Positions 21,841-33,313 of a DNA stretch of 64,000 bases are shown piece by piece. Positions within the stretch are counted from its first letter, which is position 1. Every line of letters begins with the position of its first letter. A model generated the notes under the pieces. That model ran no database searches. It saw only the letters and a list, made by a program, of their open reading frames with translations, and was not told the DNA's origin. The stretch comes from Cupriavidus nantongensis. GTDB taxonomy: Bacteria > Pseudomonadota > Gammaproteobacteria > Burkholderiales > Burkholderiaceae. The stretch covers positions 3,003,642-3,067,641 of the forward strand of contig NZ_CP014844.1 of assembly GCF_001598055.1 (NCBI RefSeq). The letters are read 5' to 3'. Both the position numbers and the translations under genes were made by a program.

Positions 21841-21846
21841 ATTATA
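21841..21846 (-). promoter_or_regulatory. -10 element (TATAAT) of a pyrH promoter
   Basis: A perfect TATAAT on the minus strand within GCGCCTATAATGCC, in the tsf-pyrH gap. No good -35 is found at 16-18 bp. If used, transcription gives a pyrH leader of about 240 nt that includes a GC-rich hairpin (AGGGGC at 21814-21819 with GCCCCT at 21830-21835) and the 14-bp repeats. Confidence 0.5.
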
Positions 21847-21890
21847 GGCGCCCGGGCCGGCCACGATGGCCAGTCCTGGCGCCCCGGACA

Positions 21891-22769
21891 TCAGCCCTTC
21901 TGGGCAGCGGCCACCTGGGCGGCCACTTCAGCGGCGAAGTCGTCCTGCTTCTTCTCGATGCCTTCGCCCACGACGTACAGGGTGAAGCCCTTCACGGTCG
22001 TGTTGGCGGCCTTCAGCATCTGCTCGACGGTCTGCTTGTCGTTCTTCACGAACGGCTGGTTGAACAGCGAGACTTCCTTCAGGTACTTCTGCACCGAACC
22101 CTCGACCATCTTGGCGGCGATCTCGGCCGGCTTGCCCGACTCGGCAGCCTTCTGCTCGGCGATGCTGCGCTCCTTGGCGATCAGGTCGGCGGGGACCTGC
22201 TCGGCCGACAGCGACACCGGCTTCATCGCGGCCACGTGCATGGCGACGTCCTTGGCGGCGGCTTCGTCGCCGTCGAACTCGACCATCACGCCGATACGGG
22301 TGCCGTGCAGGTACGAGACCAGCTTGCCGCCGTTGGCGTAGCGCACGAAGCGGCGGATCGTCATGTTTTCGCCGATCTTGCCGATCAGGGCAGCGCGGGT
22401 GGCTTCGACGCTGACGCCGTCGATTTCCAGCGCCGACAGCGCGGCCACGTCGGCCGGGTTGTGCTTGGCGATCAGTTCAGCCACCTTGGCCGAGAAGGCC
22501 AGGAAGTCGTCGTTCTTGGAGACGAAATCGGTCTCGCAGTTCAGTTCGACCAGCACGCCGGTGGTGCCGTCGATGAACGATGCGACCACGCCTTCGGCGG
22601 TCACGCGCGAGGCGGCCTTGCTGGCCTTGTTGCCCAGCTTGACGCGCAGCAGCTCTTCGGCCTTGTTCAGGTCGCCGTCGGCCTCGGTCAGGGCCTTCTT
22701 GCATTCCATCATCGGCGCGTCGGTCTTCGCGCGCAGTTCTGCAACCATGCTTGCGGTAATTGCCGCCAT
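21891..22769 (-). CDS. tsf: Elongation factor Ts
   Basis: 292-residue guanine nucleotide exchange factor for EF-Tu. The N-terminal UBA-like domain has [20 protein letters not shown]; the core holds the [10 protein letters not shown] motif that touches EF-Tu, and the C-terminal region matches the dimerisation domain. It follows rpsB by 284 bp, with a strong hairpin between, so its dose may be set by read-through from the rpsB promoter. Confidence 0.98.
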   Translation of the reverse strand: MAAITASMVAELRAKTDAPMMECKKALTEADGDLNKAEELLRVKLGNKASKAASRVTAEGVVASFIDGTTGVLVELNCETDFVSKNDDFLAFSAKVAELIAKHNPADVAALSALEIDGVSVEATRAALIGKIGENMTIRRFVRYANGGKLVSYLHGTRIGVMVEFDGDEAAAKDVAMHVAAMKPVSLSAEQVPADLIAKERSIAEQKAAESGKPAEIAAKMVEGSVQKYLKEVSLFNQPFVKNDKQTVEQMLKAANTTVKGFTLYVVGEGIEKKQDDFAAEVAAQVAAAQKG

Positions 22770-22889
22770 TTGTCACTCCTTGAATGGTTCGCGCCGGCTG
22801 CCGGCAGTCGCCCGCGGCACCCGGTCGGTGGGTCTTCAGCGCACCCGCGGCAGATCTTGCCTGGCGCGGATGACAACAATTCAAATTCG

Positions 22890-22924
22890 AAAAAAGGGGG
22901 CGCCAGATGTGCCCCCTTTTTTTC
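22890..22924. terminator. Strong hairpin between rpsB and tsf
   Basis: A 12-bp inverted repeat with a 9-base loop (arms 22890-22901 and 22911-22922): five to six G-C pairs extended by six A-T pairs. On the minus strand the right half reads as a T run, making a textbook intrinsic terminator placed inside what is normally one rpsB-tsf operon; it probably reduces tsf transcription relative to rpsB. Confidence 0.85.
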
Positions 22925-23053
22925 CCCGCTGCCGAAGTACCCCGGCTTGCGCCCTGCGCGCTGCCCGGCGTGCCGGGCGGCAGGCGATGCCTGCCTTGTC
23001 GTGTGTTGACGTGCGCGCTATCGGGTTCCTTTCAGCAGCGGGCCGGGCGGCTA

Positions 23054-23797
23054 TCAGCCTTCCTGCACTTCGACGAATTCGTCGTCGCCGCGGGCGGCTT
23101 CAACGACTTCCTGCACGGCATTGGCACGGCCTTCCAGGATGGCGTCGGCCACGCCGCGCACATACAGGGCCACGGCCTTGCTCGAGTCGTCGTTGCCCGG
23201 GATCACGTAATCGATGCCTTCCGGCGAGTGGTTGGTATCGACCACGCCGATCACGGGGATGCCCAGCTTGTTGGCTTCGGTCACGGCAATCTTGTGGTAG
23301 CCGACGTCGACCACGAAGATCGCGTCAGGCACGCCGCCCATTTCCTTGATGCCGCCGATCGACTTTTCCAGCTTGATCATCTCGCGCTCGAACATCAGCG
23401 CTTCCTTCTTGCTCATGGTTTCCAGCGCGCCGGCTTCCTTGGCGGCTTCCATGTCCTTCAGGCGCTTGATCGAGGTCTTGACCGTCTTGAAGTTGGTCAG
23501 CATGCCGCCGAGCCAGCGGGCGTCGACGTAGGGCATGCCGGCACGGCCAGCTTCTTCAGCCAGGATTTCGCGCGACTGGCGCTTGGTGCCCACGAAAAGG
23601 ATGGTGCCGCGATTGGCCGCCAGCTGACGCACGTACTTCATGGCGTCCTGGAACATCGGCAGCGTCTTTTCGAGGTTAATGATGTGGATCTTGTTGCGAT
23701 GGCCGAAGATGAAGGGGGCCATCTTCGGGTTCCAGAAGCGGGTCTGGTGGCCGAAGTGGCAACCGGCTTCCAGCATTTCGCGCATGGTCACGGACAT
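23054..23797 (-). CDS. rpsB: 30S ribosomal protein S2
   Basis: 247-residue S2, a late-assembling protein of the 30S subunit. The start [20 protein letters not shown], the central [20 protein letters not shown] and the C-terminal [20 protein letters not shown] are all standard. The ATG at 23797 has a GGAG site (CTTTGGAGATTTAC before it). It heads the long minus-strand series, with a promoter about 160 bp upstream. Confidence 0.98.
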   Translation of the reverse strand: MSVTMREMLEAGCHFGHQTRFWNPKMAPFIFGHRNKIHIINLEKTLPMFQDAMKYVRQLAANRGTILFVGTKRQSREILAEEAGRAGMPYVDARWLGGMLTNFKTVKTSIKRLKDMEAAKEAGALETMSKKEALMFEREMIKLEKSIGGIKEMGGVPDAIFVVDVGYHKIAVTEANKLGIPVIGVVDTNHSPEGIDYVIPGNDDSSKAVALYVRGVADAILEGRANAVQEVVEAARGDDEFVEVQEG

Positions 23798-23956
23798 GTA
23801 AATCTCCAAAGGGTTAGGTCTGAAGCCCGCCCCGACATTCCTGAAAAGGAACACCCCGGATAGGCGGGCCAGCGATTTCAAGCGACAGGAAAGGACCCTG
23901 CCAAAATAACCGACCTGGCCGGCGCAATTGCTGCGGCGCAACCAGATCAGCCCGCT

Positions 23957-23986
23957 ATTCTAGCAACAAATCTACATCCCGCTCAA
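23957..23986 (-). promoter_or_regulatory. Sigma70 promoter of rpsB
   Basis: On the minus strand TTGAGC (complement of 23981-23986) and TAGAAT (complement of 23957-23962) are spaced 18 bp apart, a good sigma70 promoter giving a leader of about 155 nt before rpsB. Confidence 0.65.
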
Positions 23987-24040
23987 GCCGCTGCGCTCTG
24001 TTCCGCCTCTGGCGCCCGCTTCCGGGCGGCCCGGAACAGG

Positions 24041-24069
24041 CTGCGATCCGGCCTCGATGGTGCGATAAT
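24041..24069 (+). promoter_or_regulatory. Extended -10 promoter of map
   Basis: TGC then GATAAT at 24064-24069 form an extended -10; CTGCGA at 24041-24046 lies 17 bp upstream as a weak -35. The map start codon is 67 bp downstream. Confidence 0.55.
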
Positions 24070-24135
24070 CCCACTTTGATCCTTCTTTTCCGGCGTGGCC
24101 AGTGGCCCCGCCATCACTTTTTCTGGCGACGCAGC

Positions 24136-24954
24136 ATGAGCATTTACCTGAACACCGCCGAAGACATCGCCCACATGCGCGTGGCTTGCCGCCTTGCCTC
24201 CGAAGTCCTCGACTACATCACGCCCTTCGTGCAGCCCGGCGTCACCACCGGCGAACTGGACCGCCTGTGCCACGCCTACATGCGCGACGTGCAGGGCACC
24301 GTGCCGGCGCCGCTGAATTATGCGCCGCCGGGCTACCCGCCCTTCCCCGGCGCGATCTGCACCTCGGTCAACGACGTGATCTGCCACGGCATCCCCGGCG
24401 AGCGCGTGCTCAAGAGCGGCGACGCCGTCAATCTCGACATCACCGTCATCACCAAGGACGGCTACTACGGCGACACCAGCCGCATGTTCATCGTCGGCGA
24501 GGGCTCGATCCTGGCCAGGCGCCTGGCGCAAGTGACCTACGAGTGCATGTGGAAGGGCATCGCGCAGGTGCGCCATGGCGCGCGCCTCGGCGACATCGGC
24601 CACGCCATCCAGGTGCACGCCGAAGCCGCCGGCTACAGCGTGGTGCGCGAGTACTGCGGCCACGGCATCGGCAAGAACTTCCACGAAGACCCGCAGATCC
24701 TGCACTACGGCCGTCCCGGCACCGGTGCCGAGATCAAGGCCGGCATGATCTTCACGGTGGAGCCGATGATCAACGCCGGCAAGCGCGATATCCGCACCAT
24801 GCCCGACCAGTGGACCGTGAAGACCCGGGACCGCAGCCTGTCGGCGCAGTGGGAGCACACGGTGCTGGTCACCGAGACCGGCTACGAGGTGCTGACGGTG
24901 TCCGCCGGCACTCCGGCGCCGCCGGCCTTCATCACCGATTCCGTGGCGGCCTGA
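24136..24954 (+). CDS. map: Methionine aminopeptidase type I
   Basis: 272-residue metallopeptidase that removes the initiator Met from new proteins. Substrate and metal ligands are recognised in ICHGIPGERVL, DITVITKDGYYGDTSRMF (two Asp), GHGIGKNFHEDPQILHYG, FTVEPMI and SAQWEHTVLVT (His and two Glu). It stands divergent to rpsB, as in many bacteria, coupling N-terminal processing to translation genes. The ATG at 24136 fits the family; a longer frame from 24076 has no support. A terminator follows directly. Confidence 0.97.
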   Translation: MSIYLNTAEDIAHMRVACRLASEVLDYITPFVQPGVTTGELDRLCHAYMRDVQGTVPAPLNYAPPGYPPFPGAICTSVNDVICHGIPGERVLKSGDAVNLDITVITKDGYYGDTSRMFIVGEGSILARRLAQVTYECMWKGIAQVRHGARLGDIGHAIQVHAEAAGYSVVREYCGHGIGKNFHEDPQILHYGRPGTGAEIKAGMIFTVEPMINAGKRDIRTMPDQWTVKTRDRSLSAQWEHTVLVTETGYEVLTVSAGTPAPPAFITDSVAA

Positions 24955-24969
24955 CGCCGCACACAAGCC

Positions 24970-24998
24970 AGGGCGCCTGACCGGGCGCCCTTCTTTTT
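24970..24998 (+). terminator. Terminator after map
   Basis: Stem AGGGCGCC (24970-24977) with GGCGCCCT (24984-24991), a six-base loop, then TCTTTTT: a clear intrinsic terminator just before glnD. Confidence 0.85.
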
Positions 24999-25004
24999 CC
25001 AGCC

Positions 25005-27614
25005 GTGCCGACGAACCCTTCCGCCCTCTCCATGGACACCACGCCGGAACTGCTGCTGGCCGCGCGCGTGCGCGACCAGCTCAAAGCCGACAAGCAGGCG
25101 CTGTTTGCGGACTTCAACGCCAGCGCCAATGCCGCCACGCTGACCACGCGGCTGCGCCGCGCCGTCGATGCCGCACTGGGCGAGGCCTGGCGCGGGCTGG
25201 CCATGCCCGCCGATGCGGCGCTGGTGGCGGTGGGCGGCTACGGCCGCGGCGAACTGTTCCCGTACTCCGACGTCGACGTGCTGCTGTTGCTGCCGGCCGA
25301 GCCCGACCGGGATACCGCCGGCAAGCTGGAACGCTTTATCGGCCTGTGCTGGGACCTGGGGCTCGAGATCGGCTCGGCGGTGCGCACGGTCGACGACTGC
25401 ATCCGCGAATCGCGCCAGGACGTCACCATCCAGACCTCGCTGCTCGAGGCGCGCCTGCTGACCGGCAACCGCAAGCTGTTCGAGGCGCTGCGCAGCCGCT
25501 ACCAGGCCGACCTTGACCCGGCGGCGTTCTTCCAGGCCAAGCTGCTGGAAATGCGCCAGCGCCACGCCAAGTACCAGGACACGCCCTACGCGCTCGAGCC
25601 CAACTGCAAGGAAAGCCCGGGCGGCCTGCGCGACCTGCAGGTGATCCTGTGGATGACCAAGGCCGCGGGCCTGGGCGACAGCTGGAAGGAATTGTTCGAG
25701 AAGGGCCTGCTGACGCAACGCGAAGCGCAGGAGCTGGCCCGCAACGAGCGCCTGCTCAAGACCATCCGCGCGCGCCTGCACCTCGTCGCCGGGCGCCGCC
25801 AGGACGTGCTGGTGTTCGACCTGCAGACCGCGCTGGCCGAGGCCTTCGGCTACCGCCAGAACGCCCACAAGCGCGCCAGCGAGCAGCTGATGCGCCGCTA
25901 CTACTGGGCCGCCAAGGCGGTGACCCAGCTCAACAGCGTGCTGCTGCTCAATATCGAGGCGATGCTGTTCCCGAGCGAGTCGCAGGTGACGCGCGTGCTC
26001 AACGAGCGCTTCGTCGAGCGCCAGGGCATGCTGGAAATCACCAGCGACGACGTCTACGAGCGCGACCCGCACGCCATCCTGGAAACCTTCCTGCTGTACG
26101 AGCGCACGCCCGGCGTGAAGGGGCTGGCACCGCGCACGCTGCGCGGCCTGTACAACGCGCGCACGGTGATGGACGCGCGCTGGCGCAACGACCCAGAGAA
26201 CCGCCGGCTGTTCCTGGCCATCGTGCAGGAACCGCAGGGCATTACCCATGCGCTGCGGCTGATGAACCAGACCAGCGTGCTGGGCCGCTACCTGATCAAC
26301 TTCCGGCGCATCGTCGGGCAGATGCAGCACGACCTGTTCCACGTCTACACCGTGGACCAGCACATCCTGATGGTGGTGCGCAACATGCGCCGCTTCGCCA
26401 TCGTCGAGCACACCCACGAGTTCCCGTTCTGCAGCCAGCTGATGGCCAGCTTCGACAAGCCCTGGGTGCTGTGGGTGGCGGCGCTGTTCCACGATATCGC
26501 CAAGGGCCGCGGCGGCGACCATTCGCGCCTCGGCACCGTCGATGCGCGCCGCTTCTGCCGGCAGCACGGCATTGCGCGCGAGGACGCCGACCTGATCTGC
26601 TGGCTGGTCGAGCACCACCTGACCATGAGCCACGTCGCGCAGAAGCAGGACCTGACCGATCCCGACGTGGTCCATGCCTTCGCCAAGGTGGTCGGCAGCG
26701 AACGCTACCTGACCGCGCTCTACCTGCTGACCGTGGCCGATATCCGCGGCACCAGCCCCAAGGTGTGGAATGCGTGGAAGGGCAAGCTGCTGGAAGACCT
26801 GTACCACATCACGCTGCGCGTGCTGGGCGGCGCGCGGGTCGACTCGCATTCGCTGTGGGCGCAGCGCAAGCAGGACACCATCTCGGAACTGCGCCTGAAG
26901 GCGTTCGACCCGGCGCTGGGCAAGTCGCTGTGGGCGCAGCTGGACGTGGCCTTCTTCCTGCGCCACGATTCGCACGATATCGCCTGGCTGACGCGCCACC
27001 TGTACAACAAGGTCGACAGCCCGGTGCCGGTGGTCAAGGCGCGCGTGTCGCCGGCCGGCGAAGGGCTGCAGGTGGCGGTCTACATCAAGGACCAGCCCGA
27101 CCTGTTCGCGCGCATCTGCGGCTATTTCGAGCGCAAGGCGTTCTCGATCCAGGACGCCAAGATCCACACCACGCGCCACGGCTACGCACTCGATACGTTC
27201 CAGGTCACCGACCCCGGCATGGCCGGCGATGGCGGCAATTACCGCGACATCATCGCGCTGGTCGAGCATGAGCTGTGCGAGCGGCTGCGCCTGCAGGGCG
27301 CGCTGCCCGAGCCGACGCAGGGGCGGCTGTCGCGCCAGTCGCGCAGCTTCCCGATCAAGCCGCGCGTCGACCTGCGCCCGGACGAGCGCGGCCAGTATTA
27401 CCTGCTGTCGCTGTCCGCCAACGACCGCACCGGCCTGCTGTACGCCATCGCCCGCGTACTGGCACGGCATCGCGTGTCCGTGCATACGGCACGCATCAAC
27501 ACCCTGGGCGAACGCGTCGAAGACGTGTTCCTGGTAGACGGCAGCCGCCTGGCCGCCGACAACCGATTGCAGATTCAGCTTGAACAGGACTTGCTCGCCG
27601 CCCTCGCCATCTGA
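25005..27614 (+). CDS. glnD: Bifunctional uridylyltransferase/uridylyl-removing enzyme
   Basis: 869-residue GlnD, the glutamine sensor that uridylylates and de-uridylylates PII proteins to control nitrogen assimilation. Order of domains: nucleotidyltransferase ([20 protein letters not shown], about residues 77-96), a GlnD PII-UTase linker, HD phosphohydrolase ([18 protein letters not shown], about 495), and two C-terminal ACT domains (about 685-760 and 800-869) that bind glutamine. The first codon is GTG at 25005, 5 bp after the map terminator; ATG at 25032 (MDTTPELL) is an equally good candidate and shortens the product by nine residues. Neither has a strong ribosome site. Confidence 0.96.
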   Translation: MPTNPSALSMDTTPELLLAARVRDQLKADKQALFADFNASANAATLTTRLRRAVDAALGEAWRGLAMPADAALVAVGGYGRGELFPYSDVDVLLLLPAEPDRDTAGKLERFIGLCWDLGLEIGSAVRTVDDCIRESRQDVTIQTSLLEARLLTGNRKLFEALRSRYQADLDPAAFFQAKLLEMRQRHAKYQDTPYALEPNCKESPGGLRDLQVILWMTKAAGLGDSWKELFEKGLLTQREAQELARNERLLKTIRARLHLVAGRRQDVLVFDLQTALAEAFGYRQNAHKRASEQLMRRYYWAAKAVTQLNSVLLLNIEAMLFPSESQVTRVLNERFVERQGMLEITSDDVYERDPHAILETFLLYERTPGVKGLAPRTLRGLYNARTVMDARWRNDPENRRLFLAIVQEPQGITHALRLMNQTSVLGRYLINFRRIVGQMQHDLFHVYTVDQHILMVVRNMRRFAIVEHTHEFPFCSQLMASFDKPWVLWVAALFHDIAKGRGGDHSRLGTVDARRFCRQHGIAREDADLICWLVEHHLTMSHVAQKQDLTDPDVVHAFAKVVGSERYLTALYLLTVADIRGTSPKVWNAWKGKLLEDLYHITLRVLGGARVDSHSLWAQRKQDTISELRLKAFDPALGKSLWAQLDVAFFLRHDSHDIAWLTRHLYNKVDSPVPVVKARVSPAGEGLQVAVYIKDQPDLFARICGYFERKAFSIQDAKIHTTRHGYALDTFQVTDPGMAGDGGNYRDIIALVEHELCERLRLQGALPEPTQGRLSRQSRSFPIKPRVDLRPDERGQYYLLSLSANDRTGLLYAIARVLARHRVSVHTARINTLGERVEDVFLVDGSRLAADNRLQIQLEQDLLAALAI

Positions 27615-27636
27615 CGCGGCGGAGAGCATCAACGAT

Positions 27637-29256
27637 ATGACCGACAGCAATTCGCCGAAGCGCAAGACGCTAGGCATCAAGGCCGCCAGCGATACCGGCA
27701 CGCCCGCGCGCAAGGGCGCCACCCGACCGGTGCGAGTGTCCGACCTGAACCGCAAGCGCGTGCAGTCCGTTTCCGAGGGCATCAAGCGCGCCCAGCAGCG
27801 TGCCGGCGGCAAGACCGGTGCCGGTGGGGCTAAGGGCGAAGCGCCGGCCCAGCCGCGCCAGCCGCGCGCGCCCCGCCCCGCCGACGGCGAGCGCCAGGCG
27901 CGTCCGCGCCGTGCGGATGCCGGCGAAGCGCGCCCGCGTCGCTTCGGCGACGACGACAACCGTCCGCGGCGCGCCGGAGGCGATCGCGGCGAAGCGCGCC
28001 CGCGTCGTTTCGAAGGCGGCGAATCGCGTCCGCCGCGACGCTTCGGCGACGACGACAACCGTCCGCGCCGCACCGGCGATGACCGCGGCGAAGCGCGTCC
28101 GCGCCGTTTCGAAGGTGGCGAGTCGCGTCCGCCGCGACGCTTCGGCGACGATGACAACCGTCCGCGGCGCGCCGGAGGCGATCGCGGTGAAGCGCGTCCG
28201 CGCCGCTTCGAAGGCGGCGAATCGCGCCCGCCGCGACGCTTCGGCGATGACGACAACCGCCCGCGCCGCTTCGAAGGCCCCGACTCGCGCCCGCGCCGCC
28301 ATGGCGACGACGACAGGCGCCCGCGCCCCGCGCCGTCCGGCGAGCGCCGCCGCGAAGGCACGGCGCCGGCACGCCGCTTCAGCGATGCGGCCGACCGTAT
28401 CCGCACCGCCGGCCCGGCACGCCCGCACGCACCGGCCGCGCGCCAGGAAAAGCCCGCCCCGGTACGCGACGAGTCCAGCCACGACGACGGCCTGGTTCGC
28501 CTGTCCAAGCGCATGTCCGAGCTCGGCCTGTGCTCGCGCCGCGAGGCGGACGAATGGATCCCGCGCGGCTGGGTGCTGGTCGACGGCAAGCCCGTGACCG
28601 AGCTCGGCAGCCGCATCCGCCCCGACGCCGAGATCGAGATCCTGCAGGAAGCGCGCTCCGAGCAAGGCGAGCGCGTCACCGTGCTGCTGAACAAGCCGGT
28701 CGGCTACGTTTCGGGCCAGGCCGAGGACGGCTACGAGCCCGCCGCGGCGCTGTTCACCCCCGAGAACCAGTGGGAAGGCGACCCCACGCGCAAGCGCTTT
28801 GCGCCGTGGCAGCGCAAGAATCTGGCGCCGGCCGGCCGCCTCGATATCGACTCCACCGGCCTGCTGGTGCTGACGCAGGACGGGCGCGTCGCGCGTGCGC
28901 TGATTGGTGAGGATTCGACCGTCGAGAAGGAATACCTGGTGCGCGTGGTCTGGCATTCGCCGCACGGGCCGGTCGAGCGCAACATCAGCGCCGAATTCCC
29001 GGCCGACGACCTGGAACTGCTGCGCCATGGCCTGTCGCTCGACGGCGTGCCGCTCAAGCCGGCCAAGGTCAGCTGGCAGAACGAAGAGCAGCTGCGCTTC
29101 GTGCTGCGCGAAGGCCGCAAGCGCCAGATCCGCCGCATGTGCGAGCAGGTCGGGCTGCAGGTAGTGGGCCTGAAGCGGGTGCGCATGGGGCGCGTGGTGT
29201 TGGGGGATCTGCCGCCGGGCAAGTGGCGGTTCCTGGGGCAGTTCGAGAAGTTCTGA
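27637..29256 (+). CDS. rluB: 23S rRNA pseudouridine synthase RluB-like with repetitive N-terminal tail
   Basis: 539-residue protein. The C-terminal half is a RsuA/RluB-family pseudouridine synthase: S4 RNA-binding domain ([20 protein letters not shown], about residue 288) and the catalytic block [20 protein letters not shown] with its Asp, plus [16 protein letters not shown] at the end. The first 285 residues are disordered and extremely Arg/Asp/Gly/Glu-rich, built largely of four 33-residue tandem repeats ([12 protein letters not shown], then [16 protein letters not shown]). E. coli RluB is about 290 residues, so nearly half of this protein is an added tail resembling RGG-type RNA-binding or phase-separating tails. 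Start at 27637 has GGAGAG upstream. It begins 22 bp after glnD. Confidence 0.93.
   Translation: MTDSNSPKRKTLGIKAASDTGTPARKGATRPVRVSDLNRKRVQSVSEGIKRAQQRAGGKTGAGGAKGEAPAQPRQPRAPRPADGERQARPRRADAGEARPRRFGDDDNRPRRAGGDRGEARPRRFEGGESRPPRRFGDDDNRPRRTGDDRGEARPRRFEGGESRPPRRFGDDDNRPRRAGGDRGEARPRRFEGGESRPPRRFGDDDNRPRRFEGPDSRPRRHGDDDRRPRPAPSGERRREGTAPARRFSDAADRIRTAGPARPHAPAARQEKPAPVRDESSHDDGLVRLSKRMSELGLCSRREADEWIPRGWVLVDGKPVTELGSRIRPDAEIEILQEARSEQGERVTVLLNKPVGYVSGQAEDGYEPAAALFTPENQWEGDPTRKRFAPWQRKNLAPAGRLDIDSTGLLVLTQDGRVARALIGEDSTVEKEYLVRVVWHSPHGPVERNISAEFPADDLELLRHGLSLDGVPLKPAKVSWQNEEQLRFVLREGRKRQIRRMCEQVGLQVVGLKRVRMGRVVLGDLPPGKWRFLGQFEKF
27936..28262 (+). repeat. 99-bp coding tandem repeat in rluB (four copies)
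   Basis: The segment GACGACGACAAC and its surroundings recur at 27949, 28048, 28147 and 28246, exactly 99 bp apart, with near-identical flanks. Each unit codes 33 residues, so copy-number change keeps the frame. Confidence 0.9.
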
Positions 29257-29258
29257 TG

Positions 29259-29290
29259 AAAAAAAGCGGCCGGGATGGCCGCTTTTTTTC
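29259..29290. terminator. Bidirectional terminator between rluB and def
   Basis: A 12-bp stem (29260-29271 with 29277-29288: six A-T then GCGGCC) and a five-base loop fit exactly in the 32 bp between the convergent stop codons; A and T runs serve both strands. Confidence 0.9.
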
Positions 29291-29822
29291 AATCGTCGCT
29301 GTTCGCCGGCAGGTCAGGAAAGAGGATTTCGGTAAACCCAAAGTTCGAAAAATCCTTGATCCGCATCGGATAAAGGATCCCCTGCAGGTGGTCGCACTCA
29401 TGCTGCACCACGCGCGCATGGAAGCCTTCGGCCACGCGTTCGATGTGGTTGCCCATCAGGTCGTAGCCGCTGTATTTCAGTCGCACGTGCCGCGGCACCA
29501 CGCCGCGCAGGCCCGGCACCGACAGGCAGCCTTCCCAGCCGTCCTCCATTTCGTCGGACTGCATTTCCAGCACCGGGTTGATCAGCACCGTCTTGGGCAC
29601 GGTGGGCGCGTCCGGGTAGCGCGGATTGCGGTCGAAGCCGAAGATCACCACCTGCAGGTCCACGCCGATCTGCGGCGCGGCCAGGCCCGCGCCGTTGGCG
29701 TGGTCCATGGTGTCGAACATGTCTTCGATCAGCGTGCGCAGTTCCGGCGTGTTGAAGCGCTCCACCGGCCGCGCCACCTGCAGCAGGCGCGGATCGCCCA
29801 TCTTGAGAATCTCGCGGATCAT
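29289..29822 (-). CDS. def: Peptide deformylase
   Basis: 177-residue metalloenzyme removing the N-formyl group from new proteins, upstream of the Map reaction. All three motifs are present: [18 protein letters not shown] (Cys ligand) and QHECDHLQG (two His ligands and catalytic Glu). It starts 14 bp after ligA ends and closes the smc-zipA-ligA-def series. Beta-proteobacteria often have more than one def; this one is not in the usual def-fmt pair, so a second copy elsewhere is likely. Confidence 0.96.
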   Translation of the reverse strand: MIREILKMGDPRLLQVARPVERFNTPELRTLIEDMFDTMDHANGAGLAAPQIGVDLQVVIFGFDRNPRYPDAPTVPKTVLINPVLEMQSDEMEDGWEGCLSVPGLRGVVPRHVRLKYSGYDLMGNHIERVAEGFHARVVQHECDHLQGILYPMRIKDFSNFGFTEILFPDLPANSDD

Positions 29823-29836
29823 GGTTGTGCTCCCGG

Positions 29837-31978
<2,142 letters not shown>

Positions 31979-33313
31979 CTAGTTGCTGAACAGGCGCAGC
32001 GCCACCGGCGAACCGGCCGGCATGCCGCGCGCTTCCAGCTTCTGGTACAGCGCTTCGAGCTGGTTGAAGATGGCGACGAACGAGGCTTCGGTCAGCGGCC
32101 GCATATTGTCGTCGACCAGCTGCGCGCCCATGCGCTGCGCCAGCGTATGGCCGTACTCGCACACGGTCTTGAACGGTTTGGCGCCCTGGTCTGCCACCGG
32201 CACGTCGAGCAGCAGCGTGATCTGGCGGCCGGCCTTGACGGTCAGGTCGTCTCGCAGGAAGTTGGTGTCGCCGAACTGCAGCGTGAACAGCGGGCGCTGC
32301 ACGCCCTCGGCATTGGCCTGGTAGCGGATAAAGCGGGTGCCGTCGCGCGACAGCACCAGCCCGTCCTGCGTCGCCACGTTCTGCACATAGGCGGCCGACC
32401 ACGGCGCGCCGTCGGAGATCACGTTGACACCCAGCTGCACGTCGCAAGCGGCGGCAAAGGCGTCGAGCTCGCGTGCGTTGGCGACGGTCTCGCCCATGTC
32501 CGGCAGGTCGGCCGAGGCGTCGAGCGACTCGGCCAGCGACTCGACCGCGGTGACGAATTCCGAGAACTCGAGGGCGTTGAGCGGGCCGCCACGGTTGGCC
32601 AGCTGCACGCCGACCTGCAGGTCTTCGTACTGATGGCCGGCGGTGACGGGCTCCCAGGCGTTGGCTTCGGCACGCAGGCCTTCGATATGGACCGGCTTGG
32701 TGCCGGCGCGGCGCAGCCGGCCGGTCAGCGGCAGGATGCGGTCGCCGGACGCCTTGCGCTCCAGGTGCAGCGGCACGATGCAGTCGATCAGCGGATCGAC
32801 GATTGCGGGCGCGGGCTGGCCGTCCGGTACGGCGGCGACGGCAGCCGGTGCGGGCGCCGGCGCAGGCGCCGGTGCAGGTGCGGGAGCAGGTGCCGGTGCC
32901 ACGGCGATGGCGGCATCCGCTTCCTCCTCCGACGCGCGCGCCACTGCGGCCCCGACCGCGACTTCCTCGGCGACGGCTTCGTCGGCGTCGGCGCTGCTGG
33001 CTGCAGCGGCCGCGGCGGCAGCGGCGTGGTTGTTGTCAGCCACGGCGGCGCCGGCGCTGGCCGGTGCCTGCGACAAGGTGGGCTCGCGCCGCGGCGGCTG
33101 CTCGGCAGCGGCTTCGTGCAGGCGTGCGGCGGTTTCCGGCGCGGTGCTCTGGCCGACCACCGGCTCGCGCATCGGCGGCAGGTCGTCTTCAGGGCGCAGC
33201 TCGCGCGGGCGGCGTGCCTTGCGGATCTGCCACTGGTTGTAGCCGAACACCAGCACCACGAAAGCCAGGCCCGCGACGATCAGCGCGGTCTGCAGGTCCA
33301 TGTTGAGCTTCAT
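31979..33313 (-). CDS. zipA: Cell division protein ZipA (FtsZ anchor)
   Basis: 444-residue ZipA-like protein. One N-terminal membrane helix (LQTALIVAGLAFVVLVFGYN) is followed by a basic patch, a long disordered linker rich in Ala and Pro (residues 60-190, including a PAPAPAPA run) and a C-terminal ZipA domain (about 300-440; LTVKAGRQITLLLDVPVADQ) that binds the FtsZ tail. E. coli ZipA is shorter (328), the difference being the linker. The ATG at 33313 overlaps the smc stop as ATGA; a Met at 33301 is an alternative. Placing it between smc and ligA supports the assignment. Confidence 0.88.
   Translation of the reverse strand: MKLNMDLQTALIVAGLAFVVLVFGYNQWQIRKARRPRELRPEDDLPPMREPVVGQSTAPETAARLHEAAAEQPPRREPTLSQAPASAGAAVADNNHAAAAAAAAASSADADEAVAEEVAVGAAVARASEEEADAAIAVAPAPAPAPAPAPAPAPAPAAVAAVPDGQPAPAIVDPLIDCIVPLHLERKASGDRILPLTGRLRRAGTKPVHIEGLRAEANAWEPVTAGHQYEDLQVGVQLANRGGPLNALEFSEFVTAVESLAESLDASADLPDMGETVANARELDAFAAACDVQLGVNVISDGAPWSAAYVQNVATQDGLVLSRDGTRFIRYQANAEGVQRPLFTLQFGDTNFLRDDLTVKAGRQITLLLDVPVADQGAKPFKTVCEYGHTLAQRMGAQLVDDNMRPLTEASFVAIFNQLEALYQKLEARGMPAGSPVALRLFSN

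Larger units (their letters stand above)
23798..24135. other. rpsB-map divergent region with rpsB leader
   Basis: A 338-bp spacer between divergent rpsB and map. It holds one recognisable promoter for each direction (23957-23986 minus, 24041-24069 plus) and about 160 nt of rpsB leader. The leader contains CGGGG/CCCCG-type complementary stretches near 23830-23860 that could fold for S2 autoregulation, but I cannot define a known motif. Confidence 0.5.

Noticed and set aside
27936-28262. CRISPR array in the rluB region
   Set aside because: The 99-bp units are contiguous coding repeats without unique spacers.
24882-28694. Open frame of 1270 codons antisense to glnD and rluB
   Set aside because: It is the shadow of highly GC-biased coding sequence; its product is low-complexity Arg/Ser/Leu and lacks any domain, while glnD and rluB on the other strand show full families.
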